A DNA stretch of 64,000 nt from Aradus depressus (taxonomy: Eukaryota > Arthropoda > Insecta > Hemiptera > Aradidae). Positions 53,631 through 63,462 of this stretch are shown here, in pieces. Location: assembly GCA_963662175.1 (NCBI GenBank), contig OY759216.1, forward strand, positions 40,813,087-40,877,086. Reading direction: 5' to 3'. The position numbers and the translations under genes were made by a program. Numbering within the stretch: position 1 is the stretch's first letter; every line of letters starts with the position of its first letter. The notes beneath the pieces were generated by a model that saw nothing but the letters and a program-made list of their open reading frames with translations, ran no database searches and was not told the origin of the DNA.

Positions 53631-54290
53631 ATAAAATATAGGGGAAGTTATGTGATCTGTTACAAATTGGATGTTGTTTTCACTAGAATTTATTGTTTTC
53701 CAACCCCTGATTCTCATAAATTAAAAAAATAAATAAATCGTCGGTGAATCACCGGCTATGTACTCCCCCAGCAAGAACATGCCAATTAATGTTTGCTCTC
53801 AATCTGCCAATTGACAGTTTGGGCTAATTACAATGGCAGTTATTAGAGTTTCTCAGTTAAGCCTCCCCCTTAATTCCCCCATTACATTAGCCGATTTAGT
53901 TGAAAATCAATAGGTCTAGTCCTTAAAGAGTTCTGGAAACAAATATAAAATTTCGTGTTGGCACATTTACTCTATCGGGAGTCTGTGTTCAGACACACAG
54001 TCAGACATTTTATTTCATATTTGGAATCAGGTCAGAAAAAATGAAATTCCGTTGAAAACTTGGTATCGAATTTTTGAACGATTATATAACTTTTGCTGTA
54101 CTTCATATAGCTAAGGAAGTAAAATTTCCTGTCAGTGTGTATATCTGTGAACACGATAACTCTTGATGAAATGACTATATCAACACTAAATTGTGTATGT
54201 GTATCCATAAACTCATAACAACACAACCTTTTAATTTTTCCGCGAATTCTACCAAAGAATAGGGGGCTCAACTACAAAACCCCTCCTATG
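53631..54290. repeat. Family A, minus-plus-minus mosaic
   Basis: 53640-53725 minus (AGGGGAAGTTATGTGATCTG), 53735-54122 plus (GGTGAATCACCGGCTATGTA to TAGCTAAGGAAGT), 54125-54290 minus (CACGATAACTCTTGATG). Confidence 0.7.
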
Positions 54291-54299
54291 GCATTTTTT

Positions 54300-54485
54300 T
54301 CGCCCATTCAACCATAAATTCTAATCAGGTATAAACCAAATTTCCGATAGGAATAACCTTTCTCGCGTAATTCAACCAAAATTGAGAAAAAAAAATAGAT
54401 TTCAAGACGACATTTCAATACAGTTTTTGGGATGTACCTCGCAAACCGAGCGACCTTCGAAAAGTAAAGTGGTCTTATTTTGAGT
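54300..54485. repeat. Family B segment
   Basis: AACCAAATTTCCGATAGGAA, GTTTTTGGGATGTACCTCGC, GCAAACCGAGCGACCTTCG. Confidence 0.45.
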
Positions 54486-54528
54486 GAAGAAATAGAGCAC
54501 TGGTAGTAGGCGATATGACCTCTTAGTA
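54486..54528 (+). mobile_element. SINE-1 3' stem fragment
   Basis: AGAGCACTGGTAGTAGGCGA, then TATGACCTC. Confidence 0.65.
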
Positions 54529-54529
54529 C

Positions 54530-55100
54530 TATCTAAGACCTCCAGTGTTGGTTCTTCTTGTAGCCACGCTACAATAAACATCCATAGGGCATCACCAGAG
54601 TAATTATAATTAGCATTCTGGATGCTTCTCTCAGGTTATTTATCCAGTGATCTCCAGCTCCATAGGGCTCTGTATAGGAGAACTGTCTGTAGCCGGGAAG
54701 CCTCTTAGATAGTTACGACGAGGTACATTCAATGTTAACCCAATAACATTGAGCAAAGTGGCTTTCCGTCCCTCTCAACATTTGATAAGTCTGTCTTTCA
54801 TCTGGCTACATTTAGCTCTCAGTGGATCAGGAGACTAATTCAAAATGTTAATTTTACTCATTATTTAATCAAATTAATTAAATTAAGAGTGCAATAATGT
54901 TGAAACATTAGCGCTAGAAGTATGGGGACAAGAGTTGACATACACTTTTCCGAGATCATTTTTCAAAGGAATTTCACTCCCCTGAATACGTTTTCCGTTT
55001 GTGCATGTGAATGAAACTTAATGAGCGCTCTAACTCAGAGATGATTGAAATTGAAGACATTTTGCATGAAATACAATTTAATGATGATCGCCCAGTTTGC
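54530..55100. other. Unassigned stretch
   Basis: No feature supported. Confidence 0.5.
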
Positions 55101-55117
55101 GAAATACATGCCAAAAA

Positions 55118-55378
55118 AAGAAGCGCTTAGAAGTAGCGTGCTTGCTTACTCAGCTCAAGATCGCGGATTCGAATTCCGGCCCAAGGCATACCTATATGTT
55201 TTTTTTTATCAGGGAGGTGAAAAACCTTGAGCACACCGTTCTTCGGATGGGACGTAAAGCGATGGCCCCGAGCCCGTACGATGTCAGGTACTCCATAAAG
55301 ACCCTAGAAGATAGTATAGTCAGGCTCATGTCCATGCGATGAAAGAGTGCTCTGGTAGTAGGCGATATGACTTCACAT
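55118..55378 (+). mobile_element. SINE-1, subfamily 2, partial
   Basis: GCTCAAGATCGCGGATTCGA (box B), GAGGTGAAAAACCTTGAGC, GATGTCAGGTACTC, GGTAGTAGGCGATATGAC. The tail is lost into Family B-like sequence (TAATGCCCCAAAGAATGTAC). Confidence 0.78.
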
Positions 55379-55560
55379 AGGAACAATAATACCAAAGTTA
55401 TAATGCCCCAAAGAATGTACAATACATTTATGTGGGAAATATTTCTAAATATTATCATAATAAGTAAATATATTCAATTATTTTTGCTCCTACGTTCTGA
55501 TAAAGCTTGGGTACTCAACTTTCCGATATTCTATTTCAGATGGAGTATAGTTGTGTAAAA
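55379..55560. repeat. Family B edge
   Basis: ATGCCCCAAAGAATGTACAATA, GGGAAATATTTCTAAATATT; compare 8990-9010 and 16960-17000. Confidence 0.5.
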
Positions 55561-55800
55561 ATTGTGAGGTTAGGAACTGCCCGAAATATTTTTAAGGAAT
55601 GTAGAGTCGAAGAGATGGGTGGGACATTGAATGGAACAAGAAACCTGGGAGGAATACGAATTTGGGGGGGGCTTGTCAGGATGATGGAAGGAGCAATATA
55701 GGAGAAACGAAAAGGGGCCTAATCGTCGGGAAAATATACGGACATTCACAAGGGGGCCCCCTTTCTAAACTTTCCAGGTGGGGCTCATCTCAAGTGTAGG
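55561..55800. other. Unassigned stretch
   Basis: No feature supported. Confidence 0.45.
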
Positions 55801-55904
55801 GGGGAAGTTAGGTAACACGGATGGCATACAGCACGCCGAACATGCAGCGATCCTGCAGCTCTTTACTTCCCCTGCTGTACTGAGTTTAGCGGTTTTTTTT
55901 TATA

Positions 55905-56036
55905 GATTCCAAAAGTGAAAAAAAAAAAAAGGTGAATCATCAACAATCTACTTCCCCAGTACGAATTAACAACTAAGTTTTCTCTCTCTCTCTAAAACCA
56001 ATTTGGATTGAATCATTATACTAAATTTCATGATGA
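55905..56036 (+). repeat. Family A 5' end
   Basis: GGTGAATCATCAACAATCTA, CTTCCCCAGTACGAATTAAC, CTAAATTTCATGATGATA, where a SINE follows. Confidence 0.7.
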
Positions 56037-56377
56037 TAGGTTAGGTTTCATGCCCGGGCTTTAACTACGAGGTCATATTGCCTACTACCAGAGCGCTCTT
56101 TCGTCACTCTGGTGGACATGAACCCGACTCTATTTTGGGAGTCCTATATTTTGCCTACCCTAAATTTTTATTCACCTAGGGCAGGGGTCTTTAACGAGTA
56201 CCTGACATCGTACAGGCTCGGGACCATTGCTTAACGTCCCGAAGGTAACATCCGAAGGACGGCTTGCTTAAGTTTATTTTACCTCTCAGATAAAATAAAC
56301 TAAGGGCCTCGGTAGGGTTTCGAACCCACATTCTTGAGCTCAAAAGGCAACCATTCATACCACTGAACTACCGGCGC
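56037..56377 (-). mobile_element. SINE-1, subfamily 1, full length
   Basis: GGTTAGGTTTCATGCCCGGG (tail side), all three hairpins, TTTCGAACCCACATTCTTGAG, head GAACTACCGGCGC. Directly abuts an M2 end, as does the copy at 11616-11840. Confidence 0.88.
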
Positions 56378-56805
56378 ACGGTGTGAAAATGAGTTTTGAA
56401 TTTCAAAATTCCAGCCCCCGCTCAATTTTTGATCAATTGGGATGAAACTAGGTGCAAAATATTTGTGAAAGCTGGCTTTTTATCAGATAACCGCGGGTTT
56501 CACAATCAAGGTATTATATGCCAGTGGCGAAAATAGCCAATATATTGAATTTGGACCACTTTAGGCCAAAATGACAACATTAGGACGAGTTTTGGCTAAA
56601 ATAAATATTGAATTCGTAATCAGCGACCCAAAAAACATTCATTTAAGTTGTAAAAATCCGTTAACAAAAACTTGCACAAAAAAATTTTAATTTTTTAAAA
56701 TTTTCGCGGGGTTTTGGCAGCTGTCAATTGGCATATAATACCTTGATTGTGAAACCCGCAGTTACCTGATAAAAAGCCAGCTTTCACAAATATTTTTGGC
56801 TGACC
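56378..56805. mobile_element. M2 copy, rearranged, with internal inverted duplication
   Basis: CGGTGTGAAAATGAGTTTTG end, CAGCCCCCGCTCAATTTTTG, then the M2 interior. AATATTTGTGAAAGCTGGC (56458) recurs inverted at 56785-56803, giving arms of about 80 bp (56440-56525 and 56720-56803). Confidence 0.7.
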
Positions 56806-57560
56806 TTCATTTAGTCCCAACTTTCTTATCTCACTAAATACATTATTTGTATGTCTCTCTAAATTAAACAATGTATTCCGCTATAATTCTCTTGGACATA
56901 TTATGTCTATAAGACGTAAGTAGTGACTAGATCTAACACGGTTTTGATTTGAGCTTCCTTCTTTTTGACAATATCATGAAAATGTGAACGTGCTTTGAGT
57001 TTAGCCTCAATTTCCTCCACTAAGTAACTAAATGTTACATTTAAATGTTGCTATTGACATTTCATTCCATCCTTCTCTTCCAGTGAACAAATAACTATGA
57101 GAGTGCTAATTGGACTCACACGTCATATTTTATTATTTATTATTTACGAATTCTAGGGATCGGAAAGCATTAAATTATAATAGGAACCCAATATGGAGTT
57201 CCTGGACCTATTTAGAATAAGTGTACACTTTGCCCATCTCTAAATAACTGTTTCTTTGGTCTTTTTTTAAAAGGAAAAAAAGCGGTATCGAATTAACCAT
57301 GTCCTACCTCTGTTCTTATCCCAATGAATAATTTCTGATAATCGCTAGAAACCTTTTCCCGTATAAACAAATGGGCAAATCACAAAATTACCTGGAATTA
57401 AAATTGACCTTCTTCAATAAGTAAATACACGAATCGTAGATCGATTATCGATAAATTGTTGATGCGGTCTCATTCTTGACTGCATTAAAGTAAAATTCAA
57501 AGGAACAAAATCTGGATGTAACGAATAAGTACACTAGAGCTGTTGTGTATCCATTAGTAT
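56806..57560. other. Unassigned AT-rich stretch
   Basis: No feature supported. Confidence 0.5.
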
Positions 57561-57834
57561 CCAGGGTGTAACAAGTCGAGAGGGCGATACTTTAGGGATC
57601 TTATAGTAAACAAATGCTTTGTTTAAAAATTATAATCAAAAAACTGCAGGGCAAAGAAAGAAATACCTGCAATTGGTATAAGGGATTAGGATCTGAATAG
57701 GGTTCAAAGTTCAATACCATTCATGTTTATGAATGTTGGGTTCTATTTCAATGCAACTAATCTCATTTATTGCGAATCAGTTTTGCAAAAATGCCGCGAA
57801 TGTTCTATTTGTGTACGGTTTTTGTAACGGGAAC

Positions 57835-58640
57835 AGTGATTATTTTTGTTTTAGGGGGCAGGGTGCCCCATGCTACATTTGACTGAGTCTCCCTCTAGTT
57901 TCCAGCCGGCGGCCTGACCCGACATGAGGGACAGAGCAAGGCACCCCCGGGCTACTCTCATGTCCGTAATATGCTATAGCATTAACATGGCTAGTGGTGG
58001 GATAGCTTGAGAACGAGGTTGTGCATGTGACTGAAACCGTCCACACCCTCCAAGCCTTGGACTATTCAGTCCAGAGAGCCCGGTGGTGTCTCCCCCAGCC
58101 CCCCCGGCGAGTCAGCGCACATCCGCCATGGTACCAGAGGGCCCCAAGACATTACATGTTTCGAACAACGCTACGCGAATGTTAGGCAAATAAAATTATT
58201 AATAATAAATTAGGAAGCCGAGAATTTGCAATAACAAAAAAAAAAAAAAAAAAAAATGTAGGAAATAAATTTGATTCAGATATATATATATATATTTTAG
58301 GAAGGTTCACAACAACTCTAATACGGAAATTTTGATTAGGAACTGAATTAATTTGGACAGATTCTCCGGATGATCCCCCAAAAGAAGGGCAGATTGGCGC
58401 TGTTCGGTCCCGCTGATAGGAGGGGCACTCTACTAGAATATGAAGGACAGTGAGGGGCAGGTGGCAAGTGGCACAGAGGGGTGGAGGCTGGCCTGCCATG
58501 AGCTGGCCATGGGTCAGCAGCCAAGTGTGCCCTAGCCGAAGGCGGCAGATCACTACCTCCTCGCGGCGTCTCTCCCTGTAGCTGGACATCCAAGTCCTCG
58601 TAGTCGGCTTGACCATTCTCAGTTTATTAATTGTTTTCTG
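57835..58640 (-). mobile_element. I-type LINE 3' end inside the mariner-like element
   Basis: Minus strand: C-terminal ORF2 coding (58616-58330), an AT-rich middle with a T-run, and a GC-rich 3' UTR with GGGGCCCTCTGGTACCATGG and GACTGAATAGTCC, ending GCCCCCTAAAACAAAAATAA. It is 5'-truncated by insertion. Confidence 0.6.
58330..58616 (-). pseudogene. I-type LINE ORF2 C-terminal fragment
   Basis: Minus-strand frame MVKPTTRTWMSSYRERRREE, VVICRLRLGHTWLLTHGQLM, CATCHLPLTVLHILVEC, PSYQRDR. R-R-EE-CRLRLGHT-LTHG followed by C-x2-C-(LTVLHIL)-EC-Y is the RNase H end plus Cys/His motif of I-clade and related LINEs. Paralogue of 30900-31235 and better preserved. The frame then runs on into non-coding sequence, so the tail residues are not real. 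Confidence 0.78.
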
Positions 58641-58769
58641 TTGCCACCAAGTCTCCCACTCATCCAGAACAGTCTTTTTGATTGTTGGCTGTTGGGAACA
58701 GTGATGCAGCTGTTGAGGGGTACCAAAGACGTTTCCCTCTTCGACGAATCTCTATCTCCTGACCGCTAT

Positions 58770-59223
58770 CTCCTTTCGCCAATATTTCTTCCTGCCCGAT
58801 TCAATTCGGGTGCAATGCTAAATCTATTGAAAAATGATCTAGTGGACATTCTCGAGGATATACCATTGAACCTGCGAGTACATTTCAAATGGATGGATGC
58901 CCAGGACATAGTGACAGAGTCATTCGTGATTGGATGGGCAGAAATTATCCAAGGAGATGCATCGGACGCTTTGGACCAGTAAGATGGCCTGCAAGAAGTC
59001 CCGACTTAAAGCCCATGGACTTTTACGTTTAGGAGGCGTTAAAAACTAACGTTTATTCGCAATCTGTAAACACTAGGGAAGAACTGGTTGAACGGATTCA
59101 GAGCGCTTGTGACGAAATGAGAGGACAGGAACAAGAGGTACTAACAGCCATAAATTCAGTTGTCCGGAGGTGTCAATTATGTGTACGACAACAGGGAAGA
59201 CATTTTGAACAATTATTGTAGTT
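58770..59223 (+). pseudogene. mariner-like transposase C-terminal half
   Basis: Reads PIFLPARFN and LLKNDLVDILEDIPLNLRV, shifts frame at about 58888, then FQMDGCPGHSDRVIRDWMG, RFGPVRWPARSPDLKPMDFY, a TAG where Trp is usual (59029-59031), and EALKTNVYSQSVNTREELVE, RIQSACDEM, VVRRCQLCVRQQGRHFEQLL. The second and third catalytic Asp (QMDG and SPDL) are visible with 36 residues between them by my count. One frameshift plus one stop make it inactive. The N-terminal DNA-binding half is missing. Confidence 0.85.
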
Positions 59224-59432
59224 ACTCTTTACTTTCAGTGATTAGTGTTTTATTAGCGTTTTTTGATTATAACTTTTAAACAAAGCATTTGCGGACCTAT
59301 GTTTATAGGAACTTTTTTGTTCAGAATTAAGTTTACTATAAGATCCCTACGTATTAACTTCTCGACTTGTTACACCCTGTATTTGGCAGATCTAGTTGTA
59401 ACAATCTCTGCTAAATAAACTTGGGGTTGGAC

Positions 59433-59789
59433 AACAACTCTGTGTTCTTTTAATAAATACAGTAACTTATGTGAACAACTCTGTGTTCTTTTAACAAATA
59501 CAGTAACTTATGTGAACAACTCTGTGTTCTTTTAATAAATACAGTAACTTATGTGAACAACTCTGTGTTCTTTTAACAAATACAGTAACTTATGTGAACA
59601 ACTCTGTGTTCTTTTAATAAATACAGTAACTTATGTGAACAACTCTGTGTTCTTTTAATAAATACAGTAACTTATGTGAACAACTCTGTGTTCTTTTAAT
59701 AAATACAGTAACTTATGTGAACAACTCTGTGTTCTTTTAACAAATACAGTAACTTATGTGAACAACTCTGTGTTCTTTTAACAAATACA
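59433..59789. repeat. 41-bp minisatellite, about 9 units
   Basis: Unit GTGAACAACTCTGTGTTCTT plus TTAATAAATACAGTAACTTAT. Units differ almost only at TTTTAAYAAA. The order of T and C types is T C T C T T T C C. Confidence 0.92.
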
Positions 59790-59804
59790 ACAAACTTCAA
59801 CCTC

Positions 59805-60129
59805 CAAAAAATGTCGTCGTTGAATCAATTTATTAAATACATTTTTGCCCTCCCTCCAAAGCAAATCGACCGTTTGGGCTGAAACTCAATATTTAACTTA
59901 CACAGTGGCTTCTGAATCCCTACACGAAATTTTGTGTCGATTCATTACATCGGCAGATATTGGAGTTTTGAGTTGAGCTCGCCCTCTGGTCCACTCTCCG
60001 ATTTCGCCGAAAATTAATAGGTGTCGTGCTTATAGTGTTTTAAATTTAAATATAAAATTTCTTGTCGATACATTCATTACATAGGCAGATTTTAGAGTTT
60101 TTGAATTAAGTCTCCCCACTAATCCCCTC
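59805..60129 (+). repeat. Family A copy, left part
   Basis: GTCGTTGAATCAATTTATTA, GACCGTTTGGGCTGAAACTC, then two blocks. Continues after the SINE at 60470. Confidence 0.8.
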
Positions 60130-60469
60130 GAGGGCGCCGGTAGCTCAGTGGTATGCGTGCTTGACTTCTGAGCTCAAGGTCGTGGGTTCGTAACCCGACG
60201 TAGGTCCTTAGTTTATTTTATCTGGTAGGTAAAATAAACTTAAGCACGCCGTCGTTCGGATGGGACGTTAAGCGATGGTCCCGAGCCTGTACGATGTCAG
60301 CTATTCGTTAAAGATCCCTACCCTAGATGAATAAAAATTTAGGGTAGGCAAAATTTAGGACTCCCACAGTAGAGTCGGGCTCATGTCCACCAGAGTGACG
60401 AAAGAGCGCTGTGGTAGTAGGCGATATGACCTCGTTGCTAAAGCCCGGGCATGAGTCATAAAACCTAAC
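60130..60469 (+). mobile_element. SINE-1 reference copy, subfamily 1, 340 bp, with TSD
   Basis: The best full-length copy. Duplication CTAATCCCCTC at 60119-60129 and 60470-60480. Head GAGGGCGCCGGTAGCTCAG (box A), box B region GTGGGTTCGTAACCC. Hairpin 1 is AGTTTATTTTA (60210-60220) with TAAAATAAACT (60230-60240). Hairpin 2 is CCTACCCTA (60317-60325) with TAGGGTAGG (60340-60348). Hairpin 3 is around CACCAGAG (60388-60395) with one mismatch. Tail AAAACCTAAC. It is presumably transcribed by RNA polymerase III and mobilised by a LINE; which LINE is unknown. Confidence 0.93.
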
Positions 60470-60705
60470 CTAATCCCCTCTTTTCAATAGCCGATTTGGC
60501 TGAAGAAAAGATGTCGCCCATAGAGAGTTCCCGGATACATACATAAAATTTCGTGACGATACATTCATTCTATCGGGAGTCATTATGTTCACAGAGATTT
60601 TTCTGAATCAGGTCGGAAAACGTGAAATTTAGTTGAAAAATTCCGCATGTATTTTCTCACAGATAACTTCCTCTATACTTGGTTTAGCTGGGCAAGTAAT
60701 ATGTG
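60470..60705 (+). repeat. Family A copy, right part
   Basis: CGATTTGGCTGAAGAAAAG, GATACATTCATTCTATCGGG, closing TTTAGCTGGGCAAGTAATA. Confidence 0.8.
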
Positions 60706-62270
60706 AAGGCTGATAAGCACAAACTTCACCTTGTTAAAGACCTTCAAGGTCACATACTTCAATTCTTGCTGTATACTGCTTACGTTAAATATTTGTACAA
60801 TTACAGTATAACTGTTATTTACCTTCAATCTACTTTCAATACTATATATAATTTATAAATGTTTTATATGTTTTTCTTGTTAAAAAAAAAAAATTGAAAT
60901 AAGAACGTAGTTTGCCCTGACAGATTTTATTCGTTGTCCTAGTCGACTTTCAAGATGCCTTATAAATCATTTTTCGATCAGGATAAATAAAACAAATAAA
61001 CAAAACTGGTCTGATGATAATATGATGAGAAGGGCAACCTCGAAAGCCAGTTAGCACAAAAAATAAAATTTGTGAGAGGACTAACTACGTTTTTATTTTA
61101 CAACCTGTGAAATAATCATTTATATTCACTAAATTAATCATCTTCACATTATTATGTTTCATTAACTTCGCTATTTATTTTTTGGCGGGTTTACCTTTAG
61201 CACAATTGAAAATAATTTTTTTAACATCCCCCCAGATACAAGAATTTGCTCCGGAAAACCCATATCCAACAATTCCCAAGACAGTTTCTCTCATTTGTCC
61301 AATGAAAGTATCAATTTTTCATACCGGGAAAAATGATCCCCGCCGAGGTTTAACTCGAATAAAATTTTCATGGAAAATTGAAGAATATGAAACCATGAAA
61401 CAGAGCATGCAGAATATATTGATTTCATTCCCCTTTCAAAGGCTATATATAATTAAGACAGAAATGTCATATTTTGTGCTTTCGAACACATTTTTTAAAT
61501 AAAAGTTTAAATGACGCACCAAAAATATAATCGTAAGACTAGAGTATTTTGAAAGTATAATCGATGATATTTTTCAAATTATTGATATAAAAAAAAATCA
61601 AATATTTTAAAAAGTATCAATTTATAAGTTGCTTCGATGGAATAAATCGAATATCGGTATTAAATTCGATTATTTATCCTTTATGATTATATGCTTTTAA
61701 ACCATTTATTCTTCGATGACTTTCTTTAAATGTCTTCATAGAAATTCATTAGATAATTTATTGTTGCCTCTTGTCGTTTATTAAATTTATTGTTTTGGTG
61801 CTTCTTTTCTCTTCCATATCATTCTTTGACCTTAAACTGGTTTTTGATTATGTTTCTTTCACATTTATTCTTAAGCTAAGTATTTTTTCTTTCTTCATTA
61901 CATATTTTTTCCACATGTTCTCATTATCTCCGGTTTAAATTAATGTTTGCATCTTCTGTATAGATAAGCCAAAAGGCTGGGCGACTCTTCTCTATGCTGT
62001 TTCATACTGCTGCATTTCTTTCTTCGATTCTTGAAATGATGTTGTCACTTCTCTATTGACAATAAAAAAAATTAACATCCATTTTAATTGTTTTTTCGAT
62101 TTTAATCTCGTTCCGTTGACACTTCTATATGGTGATATCATGTTTACATCACAAGCTATATGTATATCAAATAATGTTTTTGGATATGAAACATGGTTTT
62201 TTTATTATGGTTATTTTATTACTTTTGAGCGATAAGAAAGTAAAAAGCTGTAATCTTAAACAAGTTTTTT
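60706..62270. other. Unassigned AT-rich stretch
   Basis: A 106-codon frame (61182-61502) is preceded internally by a CCCCCCAG acceptor-like site and has ordinary composition, but no domain is recognised and it is not called. Confidence 0.4.
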
Positions 62271-62273
62271 AAT

Positions 62274-62410
62274 CCGGGGGCCATATAGTGCCCCCCGGGG
62301 GCCATATAGTGCCACCCGGGGGTCATATAGTGCCACCCGGGGGCCATATAGTGCCACCCGGGGGTCATATAGTGCCACCCGGGGGTCATATAGAGTGCCA
62401 TCCGGGGGCA
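62274..62410. repeat. 21-bp minisatellite, about 6 units
   Basis: Unit GGGGGYCATATAGTGCCACCC with two types (GGCC and GGTC). The 21-bp period keeps the minus-strand frame open, giving YM(T/A)PGWH repeats. This is a repeat artefact unless shown to be expressed. Confidence 0.9.
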
Positions 62411-62880
62411 CATCCGTGATTTTTAAGTTTTTAAGTCAGCTATTCAACTACAAAGTTAAGTTAGATATGTCAGGTAAGAGTGGACTTCGCTCGCTCGCTC
62501 GCTCCACGAATATTCTGAAAGATCATGGATCTCAGTTGAAGGCTAGAGATACTAGCGGTCGCTCCGAATTAATCAAGGAGTGGAGGAGTGACCAAGGTTT
62601 GGAGAGACGGCTGGGTTGGACATCCATTGTTGTACCCATTGTGTTTCGGATCACCAAAGGTCCTGAAGTGGCCTCAAGTTTCACCAGACACTCAGACCTC
62701 GCTCAGGCTACTTAATGAAATTCCCGAAGTCTCTGGAGGCCCTCTACCGAATAGACAACAACATAGTTCAAGTGGATCACAACAGATCTCACTGGGGTCT
62801 CTCCTGTTAAAGTTGCAACACTTGTGTGGAGCACAACAATCGTTCTTACTTTCCCAGTTACATGAAGCAGTTTTTCGTTG
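62411..62880. other. Unassigned stretch
   Basis: Overlapping frames of 102-110 codons on both strands have no recognised domain. Nothing supported. Confidence 0.4.
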
Positions 62881-63015
62881 TTTATGTTTGTCGTGAACAC
62901 GATAGAATGAGTGTATTGACACAAAATTATATGTGTATCCAAAACCATATAAGGACGACATTGATTTTCAGTCAAATCGCCCAGATGGAAGGGGGGATTT
63001 GAGTGGTGCGAAAAT
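62881..63015 (-). repeat. Family A fragment, minus orientation
   Basis: GTGAACACGATAGAATGAGT, TATGTGTATCCAAAACCATA, TTGATTTTCAGTCAAATCGC. Confidence 0.7.
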
Positions 63016-63029
63016 CCGAGTCTAGTATC

Positions 63030-63340
63030 AACGGATTTTAACATTTCCCTGAAAGCGTTTTGACCATTTTCGTGATGTTCTGTGTGATGAAAAGTTGCGT
63101 GCGCTCAAACGCACAAACGACGTTATGAACCTGAAATTTAAAACGGTGAAGTCGCTTGTGTTAACTTGATTTTGGCCGAAATTGGACGAAAATTGAGATT
63201 CCAAATCGAAATCAAAAATCTTTTCAACTAAAAGTTTTAGAGAAAACTGAAAGACACGTTTTATATGAAATACGATTTTTTGCAGGTTGTCAAAATTTCG
63301 AGATACATGCCAAAAACCATTTTGAAATATTGACTCCACT
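63030..63340. repeat. Family B segment
   Basis: TTTTGGCCGAAATTGGACGA, TTGACCATTTTCGTGATG; compare 44220-44370. Runs into an M1 end. Confidence 0.55.
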
Positions 63341-63462
63341 ACCTACTTTCATATACCCAGTAATGCCAGTATGAAATGATTTTGAGAGGGGGAGGGGAGA
63401 GAGAGTGATCTTAAGCGTGGTTGGTATAAGAAAGTCCAATTATGGCCCTGTCACATATTTTT
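63341..63462. mobile_element. M1 end
   Basis: CCCAGTAATGCCAGTATGAA, GATTTTGAGAGGGGGAGG, GTGGTTGGTATAAGAAAGTC, CCTGTCACAT. Confidence 0.75.

Larger units (their letters stand above)
57562..59379 (+). mobile_element. mariner-like DNA transposon with a LINE insert
   Basis: Both ends begin CAGGGTGTAACAAGTCGAGA on their own strands. Similarity continues through GGGATCTTATAGTAAAC and AAATGCTTTGTTTAAAA (inverted ends about 100 bp, 57562-57640 and 59258-59379). It encodes the C-terminal half of a transposase (58770-59223). The middle is replaced or interrupted by a minus-strand LINE fragment of about 800 bp (57835-58640). The flank is TA-rich, as expected for this superfamily, but an exact TA duplication is not clear. 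Confidence 0.85.

Noticed and set aside
57562..59379. Reading the two mariner transposase pieces as one intact gene
   Set aside because: A frameshift near 58888 and a TAG at 59029 separate the conserved blocks; it is a pseudogene.
60130..60205. tRNA gene candidates in the SINE heads (also 26161, 34972 and others)
   Set aside because: Box A and box B motifs are present, but no acceptor stem closes and the same long body follows in every SINE-1 copy, so these are SINE heads.
61182..61502. 106-codon plus-strand frame
   Set aside because: An acceptor-like site precedes part of it, but no domain or partner exon is seen; not enough to call.
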